Assembly (NCBI RefSeq): GCF_013304825.1
Contig: NZ_JAAWUO010000009.1
Coordinates: 1-64,000, forward strand
From: Blautia schinkii
GTDB lineage: Bacteria; Bacillota; Clostridia; Lachnospirales; Lachnospiraceae
Length of the DNA: 64,000 nucleotides
Direction of reading: 5' to 3'
Every line of letters begins with the position of its first letter. The first letter of the stretch is position 1. A model generated the notes under the pieces. That model made no database searches. It was given only the letters and a program-made list of their open reading frames with translations, and was not told the origin of the DNA. Made by a program: the position numbers and the translations under genes. Below are positions 1 to 7,575 of the stretch, one piece after another.

Positions 1-520
1 TCAGCGGAATGATTTCCTGCAGAAACAGTCAACGATGCTGGTGCGTGAAAACCAAACCATCTGTATTGAAGATCTGAATGTTAAGGGGATGATCCGGAAT
101 CATAAACTGTCAAAATCGATAGCGAGTGTTTCCTGGGCAAAATTTTTTGAAATGCTGGAATATAAAGCTGGCTGGTATGGAAATGAAATTCACAGAGTAC
201 CAACGATGTATCCGAGCAGTCAGACCTGCAGCTGTTGTGGCTACAGAAATCCACGGATAAAAAATCTGGGCATTCGTATCTGGGAGTGTCCCAAATGCCA
301 TGCGGTTCATGACCGGGATACGAATGCAAGTATCAATATTCTGAAAAAAGGACTGCAGATGCAGTCTGCATAAAGATAAAAACTGTACCGTAGGGCATAC
401 GGGAACAGTATAAATATAGCTTGTGGACACTGTGTAAGACATTGCAGTACCGTAAGGTGTTTGCCAATGCAGTAGTGGGAGAAGCAAGAATCCCCCTGCT
501 TTAGCTGTGGGGAGTGTCAA
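1..520 (+). mobile_element. IS200/IS605-family element, right part only
   Basis: The window opens inside a tnpB gene and continues through about 150 bases of non-coding right end. That end contains a hairpin, CCCC (492-495) with GGGG (509-512), followed by GTGTCAA ending at 520, which resembles the TCAA-type right-end cleavage site of this family. IS200/IS605 elements have no long terminal inverted repeats and end in such subterminal hairpins. The left end and any tnpA lie outside the window, so I cannot tell whether this is a complete IS or an autonomous tnpB unit. The exact right boundary is inferred from the hairpin and the TCAA. Confidence 0.75.
2..373 (+). CDS. tnpB: TnpB, RNA-guided nuclease of an IS200/IS605 element (C-terminal part)
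   Basis: The reading frame is open from the first complete codon at 2, so the gene starts upstream of the window; the Met at 35 is internal. It contains the RuvC-II motif IEDLNVKGM with the catalytic Glu, a four-cysteine zinc ribbon (CSCCG, then CPKC), and the RuvC-III motif HDRDTNAS with the catalytic Asp. These are the defining C-terminal motifs of TnpB. TnpB is an omega-RNA-guided endonuclease that helps retain the transposon at its donor site. The retained catalytic residues mean the visible part is not degraded; RuvC-I lies outside the window. Confidence 0.9.
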   Translation, partial: QRNDFLQKQSTMLVRENQTICIEDLNVKGMIRNHKLSKSIASVSWAKFFEMLEYKAGWYGNEIHRVPTMYPSSQTCSCCGYRNPRIKNLGIRIWECPKCHAVHDRDTNASINILKKGLQMQSA

Positions 521-536
521 ATAAATGCCATGATAC
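374..536 (+). ncRNA. candidate omega-RNA (reRNA) scaffold and guide of the TnpB element
   Basis: In IS200/IS605 elements the guide RNA comes from the 3' end of tnpB plus the element's right end, and its guide is the flanking DNA just past the boundary. Here a non-coding stretch follows the tnpB stop and ends in the right-end hairpin near 492-512. If the boundary is at 520, the guide begins ATAAATGCCATGATAC (521-536). The RNA probably starts inside tnpB, so the start given is nominal. This rests on family knowledge and position only; no promoter or processing site was identified. Confidence 0.4.
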
Positions 537-697
537 GTCTGTTTCAGGGAAACTATCAGCAGGCAGAGTATTGTTGTATGAAAAGTATAAATATATTAAA
601 AAATTTTAAGCTTCACACTTACCAAAAAGAAAAGAGCAGAGATCTTCTGGAAAAAATAACCTCATTAGATTCCGATGACTTGCATAATAAGCCGTAA
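521..697 (+). pseudogene. 3' remnant of a gene cut by the IS element, TPR-like C-terminus
   Basis: Directly after the putative IS end one frame stays open to TAA at 695-697, with a first Met at 530. The frame runs on upstream into the IS end without its own ribosome binding site. The peptide reads MIRLFQGNYQQAEY and continues with amphipathic, Lys/Gln/Glu-rich helices ending DLHNKP. The spacing of Tyr, Ala and Leu resembles a last tetratricopeptide-type helix pair, as in C-termini of TPR-containing regulators. I infer that a host gene was interrupted here and only its last 55 or so codons remain. It could also be chance open frame. Confidence 0.35.
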
Positions 698-783
698 TCA
701 TGTATATTAAAGAACAGGGTTATTTTGTACGAAATGCCGGATACTGGATATTTTTGTCGGCGTATAAGGAGGAACCATTCATA

Positions 784-1287
784 ATGAAGAAAAAATGTAT
801 TTTGGCTTTAATATTAGGTGCGGCTTTTATGGCGCAGGGGTGTGGATTTACTGAAGGAACGGATGCGGTAGTGACTGTTGTAGATGCAACGCCGACTCCG
901 GAGCCGACTAAGGCACCTAAGGCAACGGCAACACCGGAACCTACAGCAGAGGCAGCGGCGGATTCAGCAGCAGCCGATTCTGCTGCAGCTACAGAGCAGA
1001 CACCAAGCGGAATTACTGTAGAAGTGAAGGATGAGACTTATTATGCAGTGGAGGGTGTGAATTTGCGTACCGATGCCAGTGCAGATGCGGATTTTGTAGC
1101 GGGAGTGCTTTCCGGTGAGTCTCTGAAATGTACTGGTGTGTGTGCCAACGGCTGGATCCGTGTGGATTACAACGGACAGACCTGTTATGCTTCCGGCGAT
1201 TATGTGAGCACTACACCTCCGGTAGGTGCAGCAACTGCTGATACAGGTGCAGCAGATACTGGTACAACTGAGGAAGCAGCTCAGTAG
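784..1287 (+). CDS. secreted SH3-domain lipoprotein
   Basis: 167 residues. The start at 784 is preceded by AAGGAGG at 766-772; an in-frame Met at 700 has no such site. The N-terminus MKKKC plus a hydrophobic stretch ends in AQGC, a plausible though weak lipobox with Cys20 as the lipidated residue. A Thr/Pro/Ala-rich low-complexity linker follows (about residues 35-75). Then comes one bacterial SH3 module with the typical VNLRTDAS and GWIRVDYNGQ signatures (about 80-145), and an Ala/Thr/Gly-rich tail. Such modules bind cell-wall peptides, so a cell-surface wall-associated role is likely. It is a single-gene unit followed by a strong terminator. Confidence 0.8.
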   Translation: MKKKCILALILGAAFMAQGCGFTEGTDAVVTVVDATPTPEPTKAPKATATPEPTAEAAADSAAADSAAATEQTPSGITVEVKDETYYAVEGVNLRTDASADADFVAGVLSGESLKCTGVCANGWIRVDYNGQTCYASGDYVSTTPPVGAATADTGAADTGTTEEAAQ

Positions 1288-1336
1288 AATGTGCTCATAG
1301 GTAAGGCACAGCGCGGAATGTAAATATGAAAAAGAA

Positions 1337-1398
1337 CCCTGTTCTTTGTATCTGGAAGAAAATTCATCCGGTATAAAGCAAAGAACAGGGCTTTTTTT
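1337..1398. terminator. bidirectional intrinsic terminator between the SH3 lipoprotein gene and luxS
   Basis: Perfect 12-base arms CCCTGTTCTTTG (1337-1348) and CAAAGAACAGGG (1379-1390) are followed by a run of seven T on the plus strand. Read from the minus strand, the hairpin is followed by TTCTTTTT, so it can also end luxS. The loop is about 30 bases. Confidence 0.85.
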
Positions 1399-1422
1399 GT
1401 AAAATTTATCAGGGTTCCTGAA

Positions 1423-1902
1423 TTATTCAGGATATACCAGACGATCCGGTTTGATGTCATAGAGAACCTCGTTCAGATATTTCCTGGCCAGGTATTTAGC
1501 CATACCTAGATTCATGTCCAGGTAGTTTCCGCAGTCTTTCGCAGATGCACCGGGAATCTCACCCTCGAAATCACGGATAAATTCAAACATCTCGATCATA
1601 AGCGGAACGATATCTTTGGATTCGTAATCACCATTCAGGAGAAGATAATTACCTGTACGGCATCCCATTGGTCCCCAGTAGATCACTTTCGGGCCGAATT
1701 CACTGTGATTGCGGAGAAAAGTTGCTGCCAGATGTTCCATAGCGTGAAGCTCTGCTGTGTTCATAACCGGCTCCTCATTTGGGGAGGTCATACGGATATC
1801 AAAAGTTGTGATAACCTGATCGCCGACCGGATCTTTACGTGAAACGTATACGCCGGGCTGAAGTTTGATGTGGTCTATGGTAAAACTTGTGATTTTTTCC
1901 AT
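1423..1902 (-). CDS. luxS: S-ribosylhomocysteine lyase LuxS
   Basis: 159 residues, normal family length. LuxS cleaves S-ribosylhomocysteine to homocysteine and the AI-2 precursor DPD in the activated methyl cycle, in the cytoplasm. The metal-binding HAMEH motif (His53, Glu56, His57) and the second metal ligand Cys124 (in SAKDCGNY) are present. The catalytic Cys81 sits in GPMGCRTG. A GAGAGGAA ribosome binding site precedes ATG at 1902. No pfs/mtnN neighbour is present in this window. The 5' leader contains a terminator-like hairpin (see the separate entry), which suggests expression may be set by read-through. Confidence 0.97.
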   Translation of the reverse strand: MEKITSFTIDHIKLQPGVYVSRKDPVGDQVITTFDIRMTSPNEEPVMNTAELHAMEHLAATFLRNHSEFGPKVIYWGPMGCRTGNYLLLNGDYESKDIVPLMIEMFEFIRDFEGEIPGASAKDCGNYLDMNLGMAKYLARKYLNEVLYDIKPDRLVYPE

Positions 1903-1921
1903 TTCTTTATTCCTCTCTTTC

Positions 1922-2000
1922 GAAAAAAATAACGGGAGCCATATCAGGCTGTTTCCCGTTTAACTCCAATGCTTATTTTAGCAGAGAAGTGAGGGAGTTA
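1922..2000 (-). promoter_or_regulatory. luxS leader with two hairpins, the second terminator-like
   Basis: On the minus strand the leader first forms TAACTCC/GGAGTTA (arms at 1994-2000 and 1961-1967). It then forms AACGGGA/TCCCGTT (arms at 1954-1960 and 1931-1937, with an inner GCC/GGC pair), followed directly by TTATTTTTTT and then the luxS ribosome binding site. The neighbouring upstream gene is on the opposite strand, so the only transcript this hairpin could end is luxS's own. No known riboswitch core was recognised. Confidence 0.55.
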
Positions 2001-2010
2001 CAAGATAAAA

Positions 2011-2030
2011 CGCAAAGTCTTTCGCAAAGT
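2011..2030. repeat. 8-bp direct repeat in the luxS / cyclophilin divergent promoter region
   Basis: CGCAAAGT occurs at 2011-2018 and again at 2023-2030, a 12-base period, with the second copy abutting the -35 box at 2030. The arrangement resembles a tandem site for a response regulator, but no regulator can be named. Confidence 0.45.
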
Positions 2031-2058
2031 TGACTTTATGAAAAGATAATGTTAAACT
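2030..2058 (+). promoter_or_regulatory. sigma-A promoter of the cyclophilin / coaBC unit
   Basis: TTGACT (2030-2035), a 17-base spacer and TAAACT (2053-2058). It lies about 90 bases upstream of the start codon at 2148. Confidence 0.6.
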
Positions 2059-2147
2059 GAGGAAAGCTTACAGGGGGAGAGTGAAAAACTCATCTGAAAA
2101 AGCATAGAACATATGGCTTTTTCAGGATCTGATAAGGAGGATATATA

Positions 2148-3053
2148 ATGAAACGTAAGGTTTTATCCGTATTATTTGCAACAGTTCTGACAGCAGGAGT
2201 TCTGGCCGGATGCGGAAGTGCAGACAGCTCATCTGACAAGACGACTTCTGATGCGAAGGAAGAAACGCTGGATGAGGATTCATCAGAAGGTCTGAAGGCT
2301 GTTGATGACGAAACAGCAGCCAAGGCACTTTCTGATGAGGAAGCTGAGAAAGCAGGATTTTCTGATTCAGCAGAGGACAGCTCAGAAGACAGCACAGCGG
2401 AAGAAAGCAAAGATGCCAGTGACAGTACTGAGTCCGATAAAGAGGACACTGAGGCTGAGGAGGAAACAGATACTGTGGAATCTGAGGATTTTTCTGATGG
2501 TTCTGAGGATGCAGCCATGGCAGGAACAACAGTGATCGACACCAGCAAACAGCTTACAGGAACTCATCATGCAGAGATCACAGTGAAGGATTACGGTGAG
2601 ATTGATGTGGAACTTGATGCAGACACAGCGCCGATTACAGTAACTAATTTTGTAAAGCTGGTTCAGGATAATTTCTATGACGGACTGACTTTCCATCGTA
2701 TTATTGACGGATTTATGATCCAGGGCGGAGATCCCAATGGTGACGGAACAGGAGGAGCCAACGAGGATATCAAGGGAGAGTTTACCAATAATGGTGTAAA
2801 GAATGATATTTCCCATGTTCGTGGAACTATTTCCATGGCCCGTGGCTCAGATCCAGACAGTGCAAGTTCACAGTTTTTTATCGTGCAGTCTGATTCAACA
2901 TATCTGGATGGAGATTATGCAGCATTTGGGCATGTAACTTCAGGAATGGATGTTGTGGATAGGATCAGCAAGGATGCAAAACCGACAGACAGCAACGGAA
3001 GTATAGCAGATGATCAGCAGCCGGTGATCGAAAGTATCCGCATGGTTGACTGA
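2148..3053 (+). CDS. cyclophilin-type peptidyl-prolyl isomerase lipoprotein
   Basis: 301 residues. The lipobox LAGC places the lipidated Cys at residue 22, so the enzyme is anchored outside the membrane. Residues about 25-130 are a very acidic Ser/Asp/Glu-rich linker. The cyclophilin domain occupies about 135-300 and shows FHRIIDGFMIQGGDP, TISMAR and SSQFFI, which hold the catalytic Arg and the binding pocket. It likely assists folding of exported proteins by proline cis-trans isomerisation. AAGGAGG precedes the ATG, and coaBC follows after only 14 bases, so the two probably share a transcript. Confidence 0.93.
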   Translation: MKRKVLSVLFATVLTAGVLAGCGSADSSSDKTTSDAKEETLDEDSSEGLKAVDDETAAKALSDEEAEKAGFSDSAEDSSEDSTAEESKDASDSTESDKEDTEAEEETDTVESEDFSDGSEDAAMAGTTVIDTSKQLTGTHHAEITVKDYGEIDVELDADTAPITVTNFVKLVQDNFYDGLTFHRIIDGFMIQGGDPNGDGTGGANEDIKGEFTNNGVKNDISHVRGTISMARGSDPDSASSQFFIVQSDSTYLDGDYAAFGHVTSGMDVVDRISKDAKPTDSNGSIADDQQPVIESIRMVD

Positions 3054-3067
3054 CAGGAGGACGAAGG

Positions 3068-4261
3068 ATGCTGAAAGGGAAAACAGTACTTCTTGGGATC
3101 ACAGGAAGTATCGCTGCATACAAGATCGCATATCTGGCCAGTGCGCTTCACAAGCTTCACGCGGATGTTCATGTGCTGATGACAGAGAATGCCACGAATT
3201 TTATCAATCCGATCACTTTTGAAACACTTACCGGCAATAAATGCCTGGTAGATACTTTTGACCGGAATTTTCAGTTTCAGGTGGAGCATGTTTCCATTGC
3301 AAAGAAAGCAGATGTTGTGATGATCGCACCTGCAAGTGCCAATGTAATTGGAAAGATTGCCAATGGTCTTGCCGATGATATGCTTACAACAACTGTTATG
3401 GCATGCAGATGTCAGAAGCTTTTTGCGCCGGCTATGAATACTGCCATGTACGAGAATCCTATTGTGCAGGACAATATCAGGAAACTTAAGCATTATGGAT
3501 ATGAAGTGATCACACCGGCAAGCGGATATCTGGCCTGCGGAGATACAGGTGCAGGCAAGATGCCGGAGCCGGAGACACTTCTGGAATATATTCTGAGGGA
3601 AGTAGCCTTTGAGAAAGATCTTTCAGGGAAAAAGGTCCTCGTTACAGCTGGCCCGACGCAGGAGGCTATTGATCCTGTCCGGTGCCTGACAAACCATTCC
3701 TCCGGAAAAATGGGCTATGCGATCGCAAAGATGGCGATGCTTCGCGGTGCGGAGGTCACGCTGGTAAGCGGACCTACTGCAATTGAGCCACCGCTTTTTG
3801 TGAAAGTACTTCCTGTGACATCAGCAAGGGATATGTTTGAAGCAGTGACAGGGGTAAGCGACCAGCAGGACATTATCATCAAGGCAGCAGCAGTGGCTGA
3901 TTACCGTCCGAAGCAGGTCAGTGAAGATAAAGTTAAGAAAAATGATGATCAGGCATCCATTGAACTTGAGAGAACGGACGATATTTTGAAATATCTTGGC
4001 CAGCATAAAAAAGATGGCCAGTTCCTCTGCGGATTTTCCATGGAAACGAAAAATATGATCGGTAATTCCAGAGCCAAACTTGAGAAAAAGAACCTGGATA
4101 TGGTAGCAGCCAACAACCTGAAGGTTGAAGGTGCAGGCTTCCAGGGCGATACTAATGTTCTGACTCTGATTACACAGGATGAGGAAGTGTCACTCCCGCT
4201 TATGAGCAAGGAGGATGCAGCCCTTAAAATCCTGGATAAAATTATCTCACTTACAAAATAA
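3068..4261 (+). CDS. coaBC: bifunctional phosphopantothenoylcysteine decarboxylase / phosphopantothenate-cysteine ligase
   Basis: 397 residues, normal length for the two-domain enzyme that makes 4'-phosphopantetheine in coenzyme A synthesis. The N-terminal FMN decarboxylase (CoaC, about 1-180) shows GITGSIAAYK, the catalytic His74, the PAMNTAMYENP motif (121-131) and the active-site Cys157 in GYLACGD. The C-terminal ligase (CoaB, about 190-397) begins KKVLVTAGPTQEAID and holds NHSSGKMG. The gene is followed by an ECF S-component and pantothenate kinase, which makes a pantothenate-to-CoA block. Confidence 0.97.
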   Translation: MLKGKTVLLGITGSIAAYKIAYLASALHKLHADVHVLMTENATNFINPITFETLTGNKCLVDTFDRNFQFQVEHVSIAKKADVVMIAPASANVIGKIANGLADDMLTTTVMACRCQKLFAPAMNTAMYENPIVQDNIRKLKHYGYEVITPASGYLACGDTGAGKMPEPETLLEYILREVAFEKDLSGKKVLVTAGPTQEAIDPVRCLTNHSSGKMGYAIAKMAMLRGAEVTLVSGPTAIEPPLFVKVLPVTSARDMFEAVTGVSDQQDIIIKAAAVADYRPKQVSEDKVKKNDDQASIELERTDDILKYLGQHKKDGQFLCGFSMETKNMIGNSRAKLEKKNLDMVAANNLKVEGAGFQGDTNVLTLITQDEEVSLPLMSKEDAALKILDKIISLTK

Positions 4262-4282
4262 GCGGGATCGTAACACGGAAAT

Positions 4283-4354
4283 GGCCGGACCATTCAGAAA
4301 TAATATCCGGCCTGTATTTAAGTAAAGCGGATAAATAAAAATACATATCCGTTT
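4283..4354 (+). terminator. two weak hairpins between coaBC and the S-component gene
   Basis: GGCCGGA (4283-4289) pairs with TCCGGCC (4306-4312). CGGATA (4328-4333) pairs with TATCCG (4346-4351) and is followed by TTTT. Either could act as a partial terminator; the 190-base gap otherwise holds no gene. Confidence 0.4.
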
Positions 4355-4452
4355 TCCATCACCGTATTGTATCCGTATAGAAAATATCCGGTTAGTTTGT
4401 TGTATAACTGGAGTTTTTTTCGAAATGGAACGGTAACAAGGAGGAGGAAAAA

Positions 4453-5085
4453 ATGAAAAGTAACAGATTTACAACAGCACAGCTCACTTTACTTGGCCTG
4501 ATGGCGGCAATTCTTCTGCTGATGGCTTATACACCGCTTGGGTATCTGAATATCGGACCACTTGCGATTTCTTTTAATGTGATCCCGGTAGCGATCAGTG
4601 CAGTGGTTCTGGGGCCTGTCGGCGGAGCAGTAGCAGGTGCCATCTTCGGCCTCACGAGTTTTCTGCAGTGCATTGGCGTAGGCGGATCCAGTGCCATGGG
4701 AGTTGTGTTATTCGGTATCAATCCGTTTTTTGCCTTTATCCAGCGTTTTGTACCGCGACTTCTGGATGGTATCTGCCTTGGATTTATTTTCAAAGGCATG
4801 CGTAAAGTCAGCAATACCTATGCAGCTTGTGCAGTGACAGGATTCTTTTCAGCATTTCTGAACACTCTGTTCTTTATGGCTGCACTTGTAGGACTGTTCG
4901 GAAATACCGATTATGTTAAAAATCTGATGGGTGGTCATAACATTATCATCGGCTGTTGTCTGATGGTAGGAATCAATGCTGTATGTGAAATGGTCTCTTC
5001 TACAGTGATCACAGGCGCAGTGGGAGCAGCACTTTCCAAAGCACACCTGATTCCGGCAGCACAGCTTGGCCGTGAAAAAGCATGA
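4453..5085 (+). CDS. panT: ECF transporter S component, probably for pantothenate
   Basis: 210 residues with about six hydrophobic membrane segments and the small, Gly/Ala-rich build of ECF S-components. Features include a short cytoplasmic N-terminus, RFTTAQLTLLGLMAAILL in the first helix, and GPVGGAVAGAIFG. S-components bind the vitamin and pair with a shared energising module (EcfA/A'/T) encoded elsewhere. The substrate cannot be read from the sequence. Its place between coaBC and coaX makes pantothenate the best guess. AAGGAGGAGG precedes the ATG. Confidence 0.8.
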   Translation: MKSNRFTTAQLTLLGLMAAILLLMAYTPLGYLNIGPLAISFNVIPVAISAVVLGPVGGAVAGAIFGLTSFLQCIGVGGSSAMGVVLFGINPFFAFIQRFVPRLLDGICLGFIFKGMRKVSNTYAACAVTGFFSAFLNTLFFMAALVGLFGNTDYVKNLMGGHNIIIGCCLMVGINAVCEMVSSTVITGAVGAALSKAHLIPAAQLGREKA

Positions 5086-5116
5086 TTATTTTTGAAAAAG
5101 ACGGGAAAAGAAAATT

Positions 5117-5881
5117 ATGATTTTAGCAATTGATATTGGAAACACAAATATTGTTGTCGGATGTATTGATGATAAGAAGACATATTTCATTGAGAGGCTT
5201 TCCACTGTGCGTACCAAGACAGAGCTGGAATATGCTGTGGATCTGAAAACGGTATTAGACATTTACCATATTAAGAAAACGGATATTGAGGGATGTATTA
5301 TCTCATCTGTTGTTCCACAGATCACCAATATTGCAAAACTGGCAGCGGAAAAAATTCTGAAAAAAGAAGTCATGGTTCTTGGACCTGGAGTTAAAACCGG
5401 CTTAAATATCATGATGGATAATCCGGGACAGCTTGGTGCTGACCTTGTGGCCAATGCAGTGGCAGGATTAAATGAATATCCGGTTCCGTTTATTGTGATC
5501 GATATGGGAACAGCTACTACAGTATCTGTTGTCAACAATAAGAAACAGTATATTGGTGGCATGATCATGCCGGGAATTGGAATATCTCTGGATGCTTTGA
5601 CAGCGAGAGCCTCACAGCTCAGCGGCATCAGTATTGATGCACCTAAGCATGTGCTTGGAAAGAATACAATCGAGTGCATGAAGAGCGGCGTGCTTTACAG
5701 CAATGCGGCAGCAATCGATGGAATTATCGACCGTGTGGAAGAAGAGATTGGTGAGAAAACAACAGTTATCGCTACAGGCGGCCTTGCAAAAAAGATCGTT
5801 TCCCATTGTAAGAAAGACGTTATTCTGGATGAGGATCTTCTTCTGAAGGGACTTCTTGTAATCTATGAGAAAAATAAATAA
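5117..5881 (+). CDS. coaX: type III pantothenate kinase
   Basis: 254 residues, normal length. CoaX phosphorylates pantothenate, the first step of coenzyme A synthesis, and is not feedback-inhibited by CoA. The ASKHA-fold motifs are present: DIGNTN near the N-terminus (phosphate 1), GADLVANA (substrate Asp), and DMGTATT (phosphate 2). The gene starts 31 bases after the S-component gene, so the two are probably co-transcribed. The ribosome binding site GGGAAAAG is weaker than those of its neighbours. Confidence 0.96.
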   Translation: MILAIDIGNTNIVVGCIDDKKTYFIERLSTVRTKTELEYAVDLKTVLDIYHIKKTDIEGCIISSVVPQITNIAKLAAEKILKKEVMVLGPGVKTGLNIMMDNPGQLGADLVANAVAGLNEYPVPFIVIDMGTATTVSVVNNKKQYIGGMIMPGIGISLDALTARASQLSGISIDAPKHVLGKNTIECMKSGVLYSNAAAIDGIIDRVEEEIGEKTTVIATGGLAKKIVSHCKKDVILDEDLLLKGLLVIYEKNK

Positions 5882-5986
5882 AGAAATCTGAGAAATCAGC
5901 TGTCTCGGATTCGGAAGATGTTTTCGAAGAGACAGGATATAGCTGTGGGCTGTTATCCTGTTTAGTGAAAACTTCTGGATCAGGAC

Positions 5987-6037
5987 AGCTGTTTTTATGT
6001 CATAATGGATTGCCTGTAACTTGTGACAGCTTTTTTT
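5987..6037. terminator. terminator after coaX, facing the pseudouridine synthase gene
   Basis: AGCTGT (5987-5992) pairs with ACAGCT (6026-6031), followed by a run of T to 6037. A second inverted repeat, ACAGGATA (5932-5939) with TATCCTGT (5954-5961), lies just upstream. The convergent genes end on either side. Confidence 0.5.
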
Positions 6038-6933
6038 CAGTAGTGAAAATGAAATGCATTCAGGAAATCTTCCGGTACAGGTGCCAGAAAACGCATAGGT
6101 TTCCCGGTTATGGGATGGGTAAATTCCAGCTGAAAGGAGTGAAGAGCCTGCCGGCTGATCCTGTCAAAATCCGGATGGTAGAGAAAATCTCCGGGAAGAG
6201 GGCATCCGATATATTTCATATGGACACGGATCTGATGCGTTCGTCCAGTATCCAGATGAAGTTCCACAAGGGAATATCCATTATTGACATCCAACCGTTC
6301 ATAATGGGTGACAGCGGTTTCTCCATGCTCAAAATTTACTTCTCTGGTAATTACGGAATCATCCATTCTGGCGATCGGTGCGGAAATAGTACCTTTTTTA
6401 GGAGGAATCCCGTCTGTGAGCGCAAGATAAGTGCGCCGGATCTGGCGCTGTTTCATCTGTGCTGAGAGCAGGGCACCGCTGAGAGGATTTTTTGCCAGTA
6501 CAAGAACTCCTGTGGTGTCGCGGTCCAGGCGGTTGATGCAGCGGTAAACAAAAGTTTTCCCCTGCTGTTTATAATACCAGGCAACTCCGTTTGCCAGAGT
6601 GTTCTCATAATTTCCGGCAGAAGGGTGAACAGGCATATCTGCCGGTTTGTTAAGAACCAGGATATCCTCATCTTCGTACAGGATATCCAGAGGGATTTTT
6701 ACCGGAATAATAGATTCTTCCGGCCCGACCTCTTCCGGGACAAGGATCTTAAGAACATCCTGCTCTTTTAAAATCGTTCGTCCAAAAGCCGGAAGTCCGT
6801 TAAGGAGAATGGCATGTTCTGCCCGCTTCATAGTTGTTAATATATGTTTGGAAAAGCCGTTTTTTCTAAGAAATGCAAGGATCGAGAGACCTGAATCCTG
6901 GGCTTTGACGGTATAGTGAATGATTCTTTGCAT
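6037..6933 (-). CDS. RluA-family pseudouridine synthase
   Basis: 298 residues from the Met at 6933, which follows AGGAAC; a longer in-frame start at 6990 has no ribosome binding site. The enzyme converts uridine to pseudouridine in rRNA or tRNA. A short S4-like N-terminus is followed by the catalytic domain: PADMPVHPSAGN, then NRLDRDTTG with the catalytic Asp, and GRTHQIRVH near the C-terminus. The target site (RluC, RluD or other) cannot be decided from these motifs. It stands alone and is transcribed towards coaX. Confidence 0.92.
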   Translation of the reverse strand: MQRIIHYTVKAQDSGLSILAFLRKNGFSKHILTTMKRAEHAILLNGLPAFGRTILKEQDVLKILVPEEVGPEESIIPVKIPLDILYEDEDILVLNKPADMPVHPSAGNYENTLANGVAWYYKQQGKTFVYRCINRLDRDTTGVLVLAKNPLSGALLSAQMKQRQIRRTYLALTDGIPPKKGTISAPIARMDDSVITREVNFEHGETAVTHYERLDVNNGYSLVELHLDTGRTHQIRVHMKYIGCPLPGDFLYHPDFDRISRQALHSFQLEFTHPITGKPMRFLAPVPEDFLNAFHFHY

Positions 6934-7078
6934 ATAAAAAAGTTCCTTTTCTGAGATTGATGAAAGTTTTTGCAGTTTACAGTATATCATCAGAAAAATA
7001 TTTTTTCTACTGCATGCAGATGTAACATTTTTCCGATATAGCTGTTATATAAGTGAAGACAGGAGAAAGGGGAGAAAT

Positions 7079-7570
7079 ATGGAACAGAAACTGCTGACAT
7101 TAGTTTATGAAAAATACCATAGAGAATTATATCTGTACATATATTCTCTTAGCAGAAATCATCATATAGCCGAAGATCTTACTCAGGAAACCTTTTTAAA
7201 AGCATTGCTGTCACTTCCGGAAGAACATGGAAATATCCGGGCCTGGCTTTATATGGTAGCCAGAAATCTTTTTTTTAATTACAGGAAAAAAGCTTCCAGG
7301 AATGTTTCTCTTGAAGAAGAAATGAAAAGGTCAGATGAGGAAAAAGATCTCCTTGCCAATATGATTGAAAATGAACGGAAACTGCAGCTTTATCAGGCTC
7401 TGAAAAAATTGGATATGAAAAAAAGAGAGATCCTTTTGCTGCAGTATTTTGGAGATCTTTCACAGAAAGAGATAGCGGCAGTTCTTCATATAACACCGGA
7501 AAATGTCCGCGTGCTGGCATACAGAGCAAAAAAGGAACTGAAAAAATATATGGAGCAGCAAGGAGGGTGA
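7079..7570 (+). CDS. ECF-type RNA polymerase sigma factor
   Basis: 163 residues with the two domains of extracytoplasmic-function sigma factors: region 2 (about 8-75, with AEDLTQETFLKAL) and region 4 (about 105-155, with LSQKEIAAVLHITPENVRV as the helix-turn-helix). The next gene is its likely membrane anti-sigma factor; the start of that gene lies six bases past this stop. A TGTAACATTTTT box at 7021-7032 resembles the -35 of ECF autopromoters, but no clear -10 follows. The signal and regulon are unknown. Confidence 0.92.
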   Translation: MEQKLLTLVYEKYHRELYLYIYSLSRNHHIAEDLTQETFLKALLSLPEEHGNIRAWLYMVARNLFFNYRKKASRNVSLEEEMKRSDEEKDLLANMIENERKLQLYQALKKLDMKKREILLLQYFGDLSQKEIAAVLHITPENVRVLAYRAKKELKKYMEQQGG

Positions 7571-7575
7571 ACATT

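Noticed and set aside
2090-2548. Ser-rich minus-strand ORF opposite the cyclophilin linker
   Set aside because: It mirrors the Ser/Asp/Glu-rich linker codons on the plus strand and has no ribosome binding site.
5965-6465. 166-residue plus-strand ORF opposite the pseudouridine synthase
   Set aside because: The minus-strand frame carries the clear family motifs; this one has no recognisable content.
7567-7575. GTG at 7567 as start of the anti-sigma gene
   Set aside because: It directly touches the AGGAGG, whereas ATG 7576 has the normal spacing.
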